64,000 nt of DNA from Natronocalculus amylovorans (GTDB lineage: Archaea > Halobacteriota > Halobacteria > Halobacteriales > Haloferacaceae), in the NCBI RefSeq assembly GCF_023638035.1, contig NZ_JAKRVX010000004.1, positions 186,001-250,000 on the forward strand, written 5' to 3'. Below are positions 16,959 to 25,501 of the stretch, in pieces. The notes under the pieces are model-generated. The model saw nothing but the letters and a program-made list of their open reading frames with translations. It did no database searches and was not told where the DNA came from. Each line of letters starts with the position of its first letter. Positions within the stretch are counted from its first letter, which is position 1. Made by a program: the position numbers and the translations under genes.

Positions 16959-17219
16959 ATGGTTTATGAGACCATCGCGTTCGCGCTGTTCGCCCTTATC
17001 ACATTGGGCTTCAGCCTGGGTGTCGTCTTGGCCAAGGATGTGTTCCACGCATCTTTGCTTCTTGGCGGTGCTCTGTTGAGCGTCGCGGTGCACTACGTGA
17101 TGCTGCAGGCAGAGTTCCTCGCAGCGATGCAGATCCTCGTCTATGTAGGCGGAGTTCTCATCTTGATCACGTTCGCCGTAATGCTCACGCGAACCGATCC
17201 GGAGGTGAGTAACGTATGA
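16959..17219 (+). CDS. nuoJ1: NuoJ, N-terminal part (split subunit J)
   Basis: An 86-residue protein with three membrane helices that matches the first half of NuoJ. VHYVMLQAEFLAAMQILVYVGGVLILITFAVML-type sequence (residues 45-77) is the conserved helix 3 region with the pi-bulge, and the Glu in QAEFLA is characteristic. Bacterial NuoJ is one chain of about 170-190 residues; here it is split. The stop overlaps the next gene in ATGA, so the halves are made in equal amounts. Confidence 0.9.
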   Translation: MVYETIAFALFALITLGFSLGVVLAKDVFHASLLLGGALLSVAVHYVMLQAEFLAAMQILVYVGGVLILITFAVMLTRTDPEVSNV

Positions 17220-17611
17220 CAACTGATGAAACTGAGAGTGCCGGATCAACAATGATTCCCGGCCTTGCAGCGATCGGCCTGTTTATCGTAATGGCTGTCG
17301 CGTTCGTGCAAGCATCCTTTGGGGAACCGGTTCTGTTCCCCGAGGGAGAAAGTATCGTCGCGCACATCGGCTATGCGCTGTTCGACTTACAAAATGACAT
17401 GGGAACGATCGCCTCGGAAGGGTTCTTAGCAGCCTTTTTGATCATCGCGATCGGTCTCGATGTCGCAGTCGATAGCGCGATCTTCCTCGCAAAACGCGAA
17501 GAAGGTGGTTCGATCGTATCCGCAATTGCAGATGGTGGATGGGAGTCACCGGCTGATGCACCAGATGCAACAGCTGACACCCAGCCGCTCAGCGATGGGG
17601 GTGACAAATAA
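17216..17611 (+). CDS. nuoJ2: NuoJ, C-terminal part (split subunit J)
   Basis: A 131-residue protein with two clear helices: residues 16-36, and about 68-86 in EGFLAAFLIIAIGLDVAVDSAIFLA. Between them lies the periplasmic-type stretch IGYALFDLQNDMGTIASEGF, which corresponds to the NuoJ loop before the last helix. An acidic Ser/Asp-rich tail closes the protein. Assignment rests on position between nuoJ1 and nuoK and on this helix. It is coupled by ATGA upstream and TAATG downstream. Confidence 0.8.
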   Translation: MTTDETESAGSTMIPGLAAIGLFIVMAVAFVQASFGEPVLFPEGESIVAHIGYALFDLQNDMGTIASEGFLAAFLIIAIGLDVAVDSAIFLAKREEGGSIVSAIADGGWESPADAPDATADTQPLSDGGDK

Positions 17612-17913
17612 TGGTCCCACCAGAGTACTATCTGTTGCTTTCAGCAGCCGTGTTCTGTATCGGGCTGTTTGGTGTCCTCACGCGAAAGAATGCGCTCTAC
17701 TTTTTGATGTCCGTTGAGCTGATGCTTAATGCAGCCAACATCAACCTGATCGCATTCTCGCTGTTTTGGGGCAACATGACAGGGCAGACGTTTGCACTGT
17801 TTGTGATTGCGCTTGCAGCCGCAGAGGTTGCAATCGGAATCGGTATCATCCTTGTATTGTATCGTAACTTCGGCACCGTCTCCGTTACAGACGCAACGAC
17901 GATGAGGTGGTAA
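17611..17913 (+). CDS. nuoK: NADH-quinone oxidoreductase-like subunit K
   Basis: A 100-residue, three-helix MrpC-like subunit. LMSVELMLNAANINLIAF contains the conserved membrane Glu in VELML, and LFVIALAAAEVAIGIGIIL contains the second one in AAEVAIG; both lie on the proton path. Length and motifs are standard. It starts on the last base of the nuoJ2 stop, and nuoL follows after three bases. Confidence 0.95.
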   Translation: MVPPEYYLLLSAAVFCIGLFGVLTRKNALYFLMSVELMLNAANINLIAFSLFWGNMTGQTFALFVIALAAAEVAIGIGIILVLYRNFGTVSVTDATTMRW

Positions 17914-17916
17914 TAA

Positions 17917-19959
17917 ATGGTAGCTGCATTTGATTTTGTTCCGGCGATCGTTCTTTTGCCGTTTGTTTCGTTCCTGATCGCCCTCTTTGCAGGCAAATAT
18001 ATGCCAAAGGGAGGTGCGTTAGCGGGAATCGCGGCTACAGCTGGCTCGCTCCTCCTTTCGATTTGGGTTGCGATTTCGCTGCTCGGTGTCTCAGGTGAGC
18101 GAATTCATCAGGAGACCATCTACACGTGGGCAACCGGTATTGGCGACCAACCGTGGGAGCTGACCTTCGGTGTACTCATTGATCCGCTGTCAGCGCTCAT
18201 GTTGATCATCGTCACGTTGATCGCAACGCTCGTGCACGTATTCAGCCTTGGATATATGAACGACGAGGGCGAAACTGGTCTTCCACGCTACTACGCTGGA
18301 CTTGGCCTGTTTACCGCTTCCATGCTTGGGTTCGTCGTCGCAGACAACCTGCTTATGGCGTTCATGTTCTTCGAGCTTGTTGGACTCTGTTCGTTCCTTC
18401 TGATCGGCTTCTGGTTCCGCCGTGATGGCCCACCATCCGCAGCAAAGAAAGCGTTCCTTGTCACCCGATTTGGTGACTACTTCTTCCTGATTGGTGTGGT
18501 CGCAGTGTTCGCAACGTTCGGTACTGCACAGTTCGCTGGCCCGGAGTCGTTCCCTGTACTCGCTGAACAGGCGGTTGCAGGCGATACCAGTGTTGTAAAC
18601 ACCACATTCGGTCTTGAGCCGACACAGTGGTTCACGATCGTTGGACTGCTTGTCCTCGGTGGTGTTGTCGGTAAGTCCGCGCAGTTCCCACTGCACACAT
18701 GGCTTCCTGACGCAATGCAGGGTCCAACCCCTGTCTCGGCACTGATCCACGCAGCAACAATGGTTGCAGCAGGTGTCTATCTGGTTGCTCGGATGTACGG
18801 CTTCTACGCTGTCTCCCCAACCGCGCTTGCAATCATCGCGTTCATTGGTGGATTCACTGCGCTCTTTGCGGCAACAATGGGTGTTGTCAAACGGGAGATC
18901 AAACAGGTGCTTGCATACTCGACGATCTCACAGTACGGGTACATGATGCTCGCACTTGGTGCAGGCAGCTACGTCGCAGCAACCTTCCACCTGATGACAC
19001 ACGCGTTCTTCAAGGCACTCTTGTTCCTTGGTGCGGGTGCGGTCATCATTGCGATGCACCACAACGAGAATATGTGGGACATGGGTGGATTGAAAGACAA
19101 GATGCCAGTCACCTACGCAACGTTCCTTGCAGGATCGCTTGCGCTTGCTGGGATCTTCCCATTCTCAGGCTTCTGGTCGAAAGACGAGATTCTGTATGAA
19201 GCGTTCATTTATGGTCTCAACGACCCACTACTTCTCGGTGGGTGGGTAATGGGTCTGCTTGCGGTTCCAATCACCGCATTCTACACCTTCCGAATGGTGT
19301 TCTTGACGTTCCACGGTGAGCCACGATCGGAGACTGCTCGCAACCCACACGGCTTTGGGTGGAACGTGAAAGGACCGCTCTCGGTGCTTGGTGTTCTTGC
19401 AGTCGTTGCAGGATTTATCAACATGGTTCCAGTGCAGAAACTGACTGGAATTGAGCTTGACTTCCTTACCCAGTACCTCGACAGTGGTGGAGAAGGCCTG
19501 ACGTACTCCGGATACAATGCACTGCTTGCAGAGTACGGTGGCTACGAAGCAGGTGTTGTTGGTACTGAAGTAACGACACTCCTCATTGCTGCTGGCCTCT
19601 CGCTTGGGCTTGCAGTGACCGGACTGCTCGTTGCGTTCAAACTCTACAACGTTCCTGAACCGGTCGAGCACACTGCAAAACTCGGACAGGTCAAAGACGT
19701 ACTGTACAACAACTACTACCAAGACGAATTCCAGGTCTGGATCGCACACCGAACACAGTCTGTCGCAGCAGTCGCGGACAAGTTCGATCAAGGTGTTATC
19801 GATGGCGTTGTAAACGGAGTCTCCTCTGTGAGCCTCTTCGGCGGTCGTCGGATGAGAAAGCTCCAGACAGGGCTTGTTACTAACTACGCTGCATTGCTCA
19901 CCCTTGGGCTTACGGCGTTGCTTCTCGCGTTTGGTCTCCTCGGAGGGTGGTTCGTATGA
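17917..19959 (+). CDS. nuoL: NADH-quinone oxidoreductase-like subunit L
   Basis: The 680-residue antiporter-like pump subunit, with about 16 helices. FEFVGLCSFLLIGFW-like sequence (here FELVGLCSFLLIGFW) carries the key Glu. KSAQFPLHTWLPDAMQGPTPVSALIHAATMV holds the broken-helix Lys and His. KREIKQVLAYSTISQYGYMM and HAFFKALLFLGAG follow. The C-terminal part contains the long amphipathic connecting helix region before the last membrane helix. It overlaps nuoM by ATGA. Confidence 0.96.
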   Translation: MVAAFDFVPAIVLLPFVSFLIALFAGKYMPKGGALAGIAATAGSLLLSIWVAISLLGVSGERIHQETIYTWATGIGDQPWELTFGVLIDPLSALMLIIVTLIATLVHVFSLGYMNDEGETGLPRYYAGLGLFTASMLGFVVADNLLMAFMFFELVGLCSFLLIGFWFRRDGPPSAAKKAFLVTRFGDYFFLIGVVAVFATFGTAQFAGPESFPVLAEQAVAGDTSVVNTTFGLEPTQWFTIVGLLVLGGVVGKSAQFPLHTWLPDAMQGPTPVSALIHAATMVAAGVYLVARMYGFYAVSPTALAIIAFIGGFTALFAATMGVVKREIKQVLAYSTISQYGYMMLALGAGSYVAATFHLMTHAFFKALLFLGAGAVIIAMHHNENMWDMGGLKDKMPVTYATFLAGSLALAGIFPFSGFWSKDEILYEAFIYGLNDPLLLGGWVMGLLAVPITAFYTFRMVFLTFHGEPRSETARNPHGFGWNVKGPLSVLGVLAVVAGFINMVPVQKLTGIELDFLTQYLDSGGEGLTYSGYNALLAEYGGYEAGVVGTEVTTLLIAAGLSLGLAVTGLLVAFKLYNVPEPVEHTAKLGQVKDVLYNNYYQDEFQVWIAHRTQSVAAVADKFDQGVIDGVVNGVSSVSLFGGRRMRKLQTGLVTNYAALLTLGLTALLLAFGLLGGWFV

Positions 19960-21479
19960 TTATTGAAGCACTTATTGCATTCACCTTTGCAGCCGCACTG
20001 CTCGTCTTTGCAGTGCCGAATAAGTATGCTGGAAAGGTGGCATTCGGTCTCAGTTTGGTTCCCGTCATTGGGAGCCTCTACATGTGGTCGCTGTTCGAAT
20101 CCGGCGGCAACGCCCTGACGGGCGGTGATATCGCCTTTGAAACGATTATTCCGTGGGTTGAAATTGCAGGAATTCAGGTCCAGTGGTTTGTCGGCGTTGA
20201 CGGTATTAGTCTGCCGCTCGTCGTTTTGACCACATTCTTGACCTCGCTTGCGATCGTCAGCGCGTGGACGCCAATTAAAGAACGACAGAGCCAGTTCTAC
20301 GGGCTCATGCTCTTCATGGAGGCAAACCTGCTTGGTGTCTTCATGGCACTTGACTTCTTCCTGTGGTTCATCTTCTGGGAAGCAGTCCTTGTGCCGATGT
20401 ACTTCCTTATCGGTGTTTGGGGTGGTCCACGCCGAAAGTACGCAGCGATCAAATTCTTCGTCTACACGAATGTTGCGTCGCTTGTGATGTTCATCGGATT
20501 TATGGCGCTCGTCTTCGGCCTCAACGTCGAAACGTTCGGCCTTCCGGAGATCACACAGGCACTTGCAAACGATCAGCTTGGAACGTGGTTCGGCATTGCG
20601 CCTGACACACTCAAACTGATCGCCTTCTTGGCACTGTTCGTTGGATTCGCAGTGAAAGTCCCAGTCGTCCCAGTCCACACGTGGCTGCCGGACGCTCACG
20701 TTGAGGCACCAACGCCGGTTTCGGTTATGCTGGCTGGTGTCCTTCTGAAAATGGGTACCTACGCACTGCTTCGATTCAACTTCACAATGCTGCCGGAGCA
20801 GGCAAGTTTGCTTGCAGTTCCGATCGCCATCATCGCTGTTGTTTCGGTTATTTACGGCGCAATGTTGGCGCTTGCACAGACGGACCTCAAACGGATCGTT
20901 GCATACTCCTCTGTCTCATCGATGGGATACGTGATTCTTGGACTGATCGCCTTCACCGAGTTCGGTGTTGGCGGTGCAACGTTCCAAATGGTTGCTCACG
21001 GACTCATCTCCGGACTGATGTTCATGTCGGTCGGTGTGATCTACAACGCGACCCACACACGGATCGTCTCGGACATGTCCGGGCTGGCTGATAGAATGCC
21101 GGTCGCGGTTGGAATTCTCATTGCAGGTGCGTTCGCGTACATGGGACTTCCACTGATGGCTGGGTTTGCCGGTGAGTTCTTCATCTTCGCAGGCTCGTTC
21201 GGATCGACGTTCCTTCCATACGCGCCGATATTCACCGCGCTTGCAATGTTCGGTATCGTCATCGTTGCTGGCTATCTGCTGCTTGCGATGCAGAAGACCC
21301 TCTTCGGTGAATACCGACTTGAGACGGATTATGAAGTCACGGCTGCACCACTGCACGATGTCGCACCAATGGCAGTTCTTCTGCTCGCGATCATCGCGCT
21401 TGGGGTCGCACCGTGGGTGTTCTTAGATATGATCTTCGACGCCGTTGCTCCTATCCTTGCTAACGGGGGTGGGCTCTAA
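19956..21479 (+). CDS. nuoM: NADH-quinone oxidoreductase-like subunit M
   Basis: A 507-residue pump subunit. Diagnostic stretches are FWEAVLVPMYFLIGVWGG (key Glu), KVPVVPVHTWLPDAHVEAPTP (Lys and His of the broken helix), QTDLKRIVAYSSVSSMGYV and HGLISGLMFMSVG. The ATG at 19956 overlaps the nuoL stop (ATGA); an in-frame codon at 19947 lies inside nuoL and is not needed. Coupled to nuoN by TAATG. Confidence 0.96.
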   Translation: MIIEALIAFTFAAALLVFAVPNKYAGKVAFGLSLVPVIGSLYMWSLFESGGNALTGGDIAFETIIPWVEIAGIQVQWFVGVDGISLPLVVLTTFLTSLAIVSAWTPIKERQSQFYGLMLFMEANLLGVFMALDFFLWFIFWEAVLVPMYFLIGVWGGPRRKYAAIKFFVYTNVASLVMFIGFMALVFGLNVETFGLPEITQALANDQLGTWFGIAPDTLKLIAFLALFVGFAVKVPVVPVHTWLPDAHVEAPTPVSVMLAGVLLKMGTYALLRFNFTMLPEQASLLAVPIAIIAVVSVIYGAMLALAQTDLKRIVAYSSVSSMGYVILGLIAFTEFGVGGATFQMVAHGLISGLMFMSVGVIYNATHTRIVSDMSGLADRMPVAVGILIAGAFAYMGLPLMAGFAGEFFIFAGSFGSTFLPYAPIFTALAMFGIVIVAGYLLLAMQKTLFGEYRLETDYEVTAAPLHDVAPMAVLLLAIIALGVAPWVFLDMIFDAVAPILANGGGL

Positions 21480-23023
21480 TGGATCCAACTGTTGTAACGA
21501 CCGCAGCACTGCAGTCACAGCTCCCTGAGTGGACTGCACTCGGACCAGTCATCGTCCTTGGGCTGACTGGCCTGCTGCTCTTGACAATCGATGCAATCTG
21601 GCCAAAACGAAACGCAAACACAACGTATGCGATCGTCTCCGCTGCCGGTGCGATCATCGCACTTGGTATCACGGTCTGGTATCTGGTTGCAGGAACCGGC
21701 CAAGAAACCCACGGCGGTGCAATTACGCTGTTCAGTGAGGCGATCGTCGTCGATGGAATGGCGTTGTTCTTCACTGCAATCTTCACAAGCGTTGCAGCCT
21801 TGGTTATTGTGGCAAGCCACGACTATCTGAAAGGCCATGAGAACTCCGCAGAGTTCTACTCGCTTCTCATGTTTGCAACGACCGGGATGGCACTCATGGC
21901 TGTCTCGAACTCGCTTGTGACCGTCTTTGTGAGCCTTGAGATGGCATCGCTGCCATCATACGCACTTGTTGGATTCCTCAAGAAAGACCGTGGAAGCGTC
22001 GAGGCAAGTCTCAAGTACTTCCTCATCGGTGCGCTCTCCTCGGCTGTGTTCCTCTTCGGTATCAGCCTCATCTACGCTGTGACTGGAAGCCTGCTCTTAA
22101 CCGAGATTTCAGCACAGTTCGCAGATGGTGGTGTGGCAGGATTCGCCGGCGTCGCAGGAATCGGTGTCCTGATGATCGCGGGTGGGTTCGCATACAAAAC
22201 CGCATCCGTTCCGTTCCACTTCTGGGCACCGGAGGCATACGAAGGCGCACCAGCGCCAGTAAGCGCATTCCTTTCGAGTGCGTCGAAAGCAGCCGGATTC
22301 GTCGTCGCATTCCGTGTGTTCGCAGAAGCGTTCATGCCACTGCTCGAAGTAACCCCGGCGATCGACTGGGCGCTTGCATTCGCAGTACTTGCCGTGCTGA
22401 CAATGGTTGTCGGTAACTTCGCTGCAGCAACCCAAGAGAACGTCAAGCGAATGCTTGCGTACTCCTCTATCGGTCATGCTGGGTATGCACTGATTGGACT
22501 GGCTGCACTGACTGCAGGTGGCCCACACAACGGAGATGTTATGGGTGCCGCAATGGCTCACCTGCTCATCTACGGATTCATGAATACTGGTGCATTCCTG
22601 TTCATCGCAATGGTTGAGTACTGGGGCGTTGGGAGAACCTTCGAAGATTACGCTGGTCTCTCACAGAAAGCTCCGCTTGCCTGTGTTGCGATGGCTGTCT
22701 TCATGTTCAGCCTTGCAGGACTGCCAGTGTTTGGCGGATTCTTCTCGAAGTATGCACTCTTTGCAAGTGCAGTCAGCGCAGGCTTCTGGTGGCTCGCCGC
22801 GGTTGGTGCAGTCACAAGCGCGCTCTCGCTGTACTACTACAGCCGTGTTGTGAAGGCGATCTGGATCGAAGAACCAAACGGAAACCTCGATGTAATCGAG
22901 TCGAAACCAACTGGTCTGTACGCTGCAATCATCTTCGCAGCTGTTGCGACGGTGCTCTTGCTCCCTGGCTTCCCAATCGCACTTGAAACCGCAGAGGCAG
23001 CCGCAAGCGCACTCTTCGCATAA
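21479..23023 (+). CDS. nuoN: NADH-quinone oxidoreductase-like subunit N
   Basis: A 514-residue pump subunit. Diagnostic stretches are SLEMASLPSYALVGF (Glu), KTASVPFHFWAPEAYEGAPAPVSAF (broken helix) and ENVKRMLAYSSIGHAGYALIG. It is the last gene of the operon; a T-rich stretch follows the stop. NuoL, M and N each look complete, so the membrane arm should be able to pump ions. Confidence 0.96.
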   Translation: MDPTVVTTAALQSQLPEWTALGPVIVLGLTGLLLLTIDAIWPKRNANTTYAIVSAAGAIIALGITVWYLVAGTGQETHGGAITLFSEAIVVDGMALFFTAIFTSVAALVIVASHDYLKGHENSAEFYSLLMFATTGMALMAVSNSLVTVFVSLEMASLPSYALVGFLKKDRGSVEASLKYFLIGALSSAVFLFGISLIYAVTGSLLLTEISAQFADGGVAGFAGVAGIGVLMIAGGFAYKTASVPFHFWAPEAYEGAPAPVSAFLSSASKAAGFVVAFRVFAEAFMPLLEVTPAIDWALAFAVLAVLTMVVGNFAAATQENVKRMLAYSSIGHAGYALIGLAALTAGGPHNGDVMGAAMAHLLIYGFMNTGAFLFIAMVEYWGVGRTFEDYAGLSQKAPLACVAMAVFMFSLAGLPVFGGFFSKYALFASAVSAGFWWLAAVGAVTSALSLYYYSRVVKAIWIEEPNGNLDVIESKPTGLYAAIIFAAVATVLLLPGFPIALETAEAAASALFA

Positions 23024-23035
23024 CGCGACCGATTG

Positions 23036-23062
23036 GATTTTTGTTTCTTGTTTTATTCAGTT
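23036..23062 (+). terminator. T-rich terminator of the nuo operon
   Basis: GGATTTTTGTTTCTTGTTTT follows the nuoN stop by about 13 bases. Archaeal RNA polymerase ends transcription at such U-rich tracts without a hairpin, so this is a likely operon end. The next gene begins at 23116 with its own start region. Confidence 0.55.
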
Positions 23063-23115
23063 AATTCGACCAGTGAACACGGTAGCGTTTTCCGAGTCGA
23101 TAGCGACAGTACAGT

Positions 23116-24579
23116 ATGGTCCGCCGGTTGGTGCTTGGACACGGCCCAGTAGGGGGAGATGTAATTGAGCAGCTAGCGGCTTCTCACGGAGATCTCTTTG
23201 TTATTACAGATGACGCTGGTTGGGTTACAACACTCCGCGATACCAATATTACTGCGGTCGAAGCTGACCCAACCGACACAGCAACATATCCTTCAGATAT
23301 CGACTTGGTTGTCGTCACTGACGACACACCGGACACAGTCATTGCTGCGGCAGAGTCCGCTCGTGCTGCATTCCCGGACGCATTTATTACTGGTGTTCAC
23401 ACACCCGGAATGACGAATCAGCAACGACAACAGCTTAATTCGATTGTTGATCAGTCGATCGATTTTACAGAAATACTCTCCAAGCTTGTCCTAGATGCTG
23501 CATCAGGGGTTGGTGGGCAAATAACGGTCTCTCTCTCGGCTATGCTTCGATCGATCGACGGCCCGTTAGGAGTATTCGCACATGATAACCCAGATCCGGA
23601 TGCGATCGCGAGCGCTCTGGCCTTCGCTGAGCTTGCCTCGAAGATGGGGGTCGACGGTCAAGCCTACTATTTCGGAGAGATCTCACACCAAGAGAATAGA
23701 GCGTTGGTAAATCTGCTTGAGATTCCAATTACGCAGTGTGACCCAAATACGTTTGACCCGAATGCATACGGCTCCATTGCGCTTGTCGATCACTCACAGC
23801 CCGGAATAAACAACAGTTTGCCGGAAGAGACACCAGTTGATTTTGTTATCGACCACCATCCACCTCGCGTTCCAATCGATCGAGACGGTCGGTTCGTTGA
23901 TATTCGACCGGATGTCGGATCAACGAGTACACTCTTAGCGGAGTACTATCAGCGGCTCGGGTTCAAGCCTACAGAGCAGATTGCAACTGCACTTGTCTAC
24001 GGGATCCGAACGGATACGAAGGATTTCACACGAGAGGTTTCTCAGGCGGACTTTGAGGCTGCAGCGTTCCTCTATCCATCCACCGATGAATCAGCCCTTG
24101 GACGAGTGGAAACTCCAAGTGTAGGCCCGGAAGTCCTTCGGACAACAGCAAAGGCAATCAGAAACAGGGAGGTTCGAGGCACTGCACTCACAACCTGCGT
24201 CGGCGAAATAAAAGATCGAGATACGCTGTCTCAGGCATCAGATCTCCTGTTAACAATGGCGGGTATTGAAACGACTGTCGTCTACGGATTTATGAACGGC
24301 GTTGTATATGTCTCAGGGCGGGCTCGTGGATCCAAAATTGACTTGGGTGAGACCTTCCGTGAAGCGTTTGACCAGATTGGAAGCGCTGGTGGTCATACAG
24401 ATATGGCTGGTGGACAGCTTCCACTTGGGATTTTAGAGGACGTTTCAGAACCATCAAAACAAGAGCTTGAGACGGTTGTGAGAGATATTGTTGCTGGAAG
24501 ATTCTTTGAAACACTCGATAGTGCACCACAAACACCGGTGTACGATGCCGATGAGTTGGCAGCGTTCCCAGAAGACTAA
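23116..24579 (+). CDS. DHH-family phosphoesterase with N-terminal RCK/TrkA-like domain
   Basis: The 487-residue protein starts with a Rossmann-like domain (residues 1-120; LVLGHGPVGGDVIEQL, VVVTDDTP) like TrkA-N/RCK nucleotide sensors. From about residue 150 it is a DHH/DHHA1 phosphoesterase: HDNPDPDAIASA (metal-binding His/Asp), ALVDHSQPG, FVIDHHPP and, near the end, GSAGGHTDMAGGQLP. DHH enzymes hydrolyse small phosphodiesters such as nanoRNA, pApA or cyclic di-AMP. The sensor domain suggests control by a nucleotide, but the substrate is not shown. It stands directly upstream of a CBS/ParB-like protein in the same direction. Confidence 0.88.
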   Translation: MVRRLVLGHGPVGGDVIEQLAASHGDLFVITDDAGWVTTLRDTNITAVEADPTDTATYPSDIDLVVVTDDTPDTVIAAAESARAAFPDAFITGVHTPGMTNQQRQQLNSIVDQSIDFTEILSKLVLDAASGVGGQITVSLSAMLRSIDGPLGVFAHDNPDPDAIASALAFAELASKMGVDGQAYYFGEISHQENRALVNLLEIPITQCDPNTFDPNAYGSIALVDHSQPGINNSLPEETPVDFVIDHHPPRVPIDRDGRFVDIRPDVGSTSTLLAEYYQRLGFKPTEQIATALVYGIRTDTKDFTREVSQADFEAAAFLYPSTDESALGRVETPSVGPEVLRTTAKAIRNREVRGTALTTCVGEIKDRDTLSQASDLLLTMAGIETTVVYGFMNGVVYVSGRARGSKIDLGETFREAFDQIGSAGGHTDMAGGQLPLGILEDVSEPSKQELETVVRDIVAGRFFETLDSAPQTPVYDADELAAFPED

Positions 24580-24598
24580 GAACGAACTCTATTTACCA

Positions 24599-24610
24599 AG
24601 CAGTTTTTTT
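24599..24610 (+). terminator. T-tract after the DHH gene
   Basis: AGCAGTTTTTTT lies 20 bases after the DHH stop and about 25 bases before the ATG of the next gene. It can end transcription of the DHH gene. The same stretch may serve as part of the promoter of the CBS gene. Confidence 0.4.
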
Positions 24611-24635
24611 CACCCCACCGCACGTAGCGAAAGCA

Positions 24636-25418
24636 ATGACACAGAAGCCAACCGTCGGCGAATATATGACGCGAGATGTCGCAACTGTCTCGCCGACAGA
24701 CACCGTTGCTGCAGTCTCAAAACGGATTGTTGAAAGCGAAGAGCATAACGGATTTCCGGTCTGTAAAGGCCGGAAAGTAGAGGGATTTGTGACGGCTCGC
24801 GATCTGCTGTTGGCTGATGACGCAGCACCGATTTTTACTGTAATGACTGAGGATCTCATCGTCGCGCATCCAGAAATGAAAGTTACTGATGCCGCACGAG
24901 TGATTCTCCGATCGGGAATTCAAAAGCTCCCTGTCGTTGATGATGCAGGTAATCTTGTTGGGATTATTTCGAATACGGATGTTGTTCGGAGCCAGATAGA
25001 ACGGGCAACCCCAGGAAAAGTTGGAAAACTAATGCGGACACTCGAACAGATACACGACATTGAACTGACCGAAGAGCGCCGCCAAGTCAAGATTGCATCA
25101 CTTATTCCAACGCAGGGGCGAGTGTATGCAGATGAACTCGAAGGTCGTCAGTACGAACTGCATCGAGGGCTTGCTGAGCCCCTTGTTGTGATTGACAACA
25201 ACGGACAGCTGTATCTTGCAGACGGTCACCACCGTGTGCTTGCTGCAGACCAACTCGATATTGAAGAGATGGATGCATACGTGATCCTCATCGAGTCTCC
25301 AATTGAGTTGGGGATGGCAAAAACTGCTAAGAAGGAAGGGTTGGTTTCAATCTCAGATATCTCGATCGTTGATTATGCACGACATCCGCTTATTGAGACA
25401 ACAGAACGACTGCAGTGA
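24636..25418 (+). CDS. Tandem CBS domains fused to a ParB/SerK-like domain
   Basis: A 260-residue protein. Residues 1-125 hold two CBS motifs (VGEYMTRDVATVSPTDTV and TEDLIVAHPEMKV, then LPVVDDAGNLVGIISNTDVV), a module that binds adenosine nucleotides. Residues 140-250 resemble the ParB-like fold: QVKIASLIPTQGRVYADE, PLVVIDNNGQLYLADGHHRVLAA. In archaea this fold includes the ADP-dependent free serine kinase SerK, which also has a DGHHR-like motif as I recall it. Serine kinase activity is therefore a hypothesis; a DNA-binding ParB role is less likely because no helix-turn-helix domain follows. Confidence 0.75.
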   Translation: MTQKPTVGEYMTRDVATVSPTDTVAAVSKRIVESEEHNGFPVCKGRKVEGFVTARDLLLADDAAPIFTVMTEDLIVAHPEMKVTDAARVILRSGIQKLPVVDDAGNLVGIISNTDVVRSQIERATPGKVGKLMRTLEQIHDIELTEERRQVKIASLIPTQGRVYADELEGRQYELHRGLAEPLVVIDNNGQLYLADGHHRVLAADQLDIEEMDAYVILIESPIELGMAKTAKKEGLVSISDISIVDYARHPLIETTERLQ

Positions 25419-25501
25419 ACCACGATTCGTAATTGGACCGATCTCGTTACTTGTGATTCGCCGAACCGAATGACTTTGTGCCTTCCTGTGCCACCTGCAG
25501 T

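Noticed and set aside
24636-25418. Chromosome partitioning ParB
   Set aside because: The protein lacks the helix-turn-helix DNA-binding domain that follows the ParB nuclease-like fold, and no ParA gene is adjacent.
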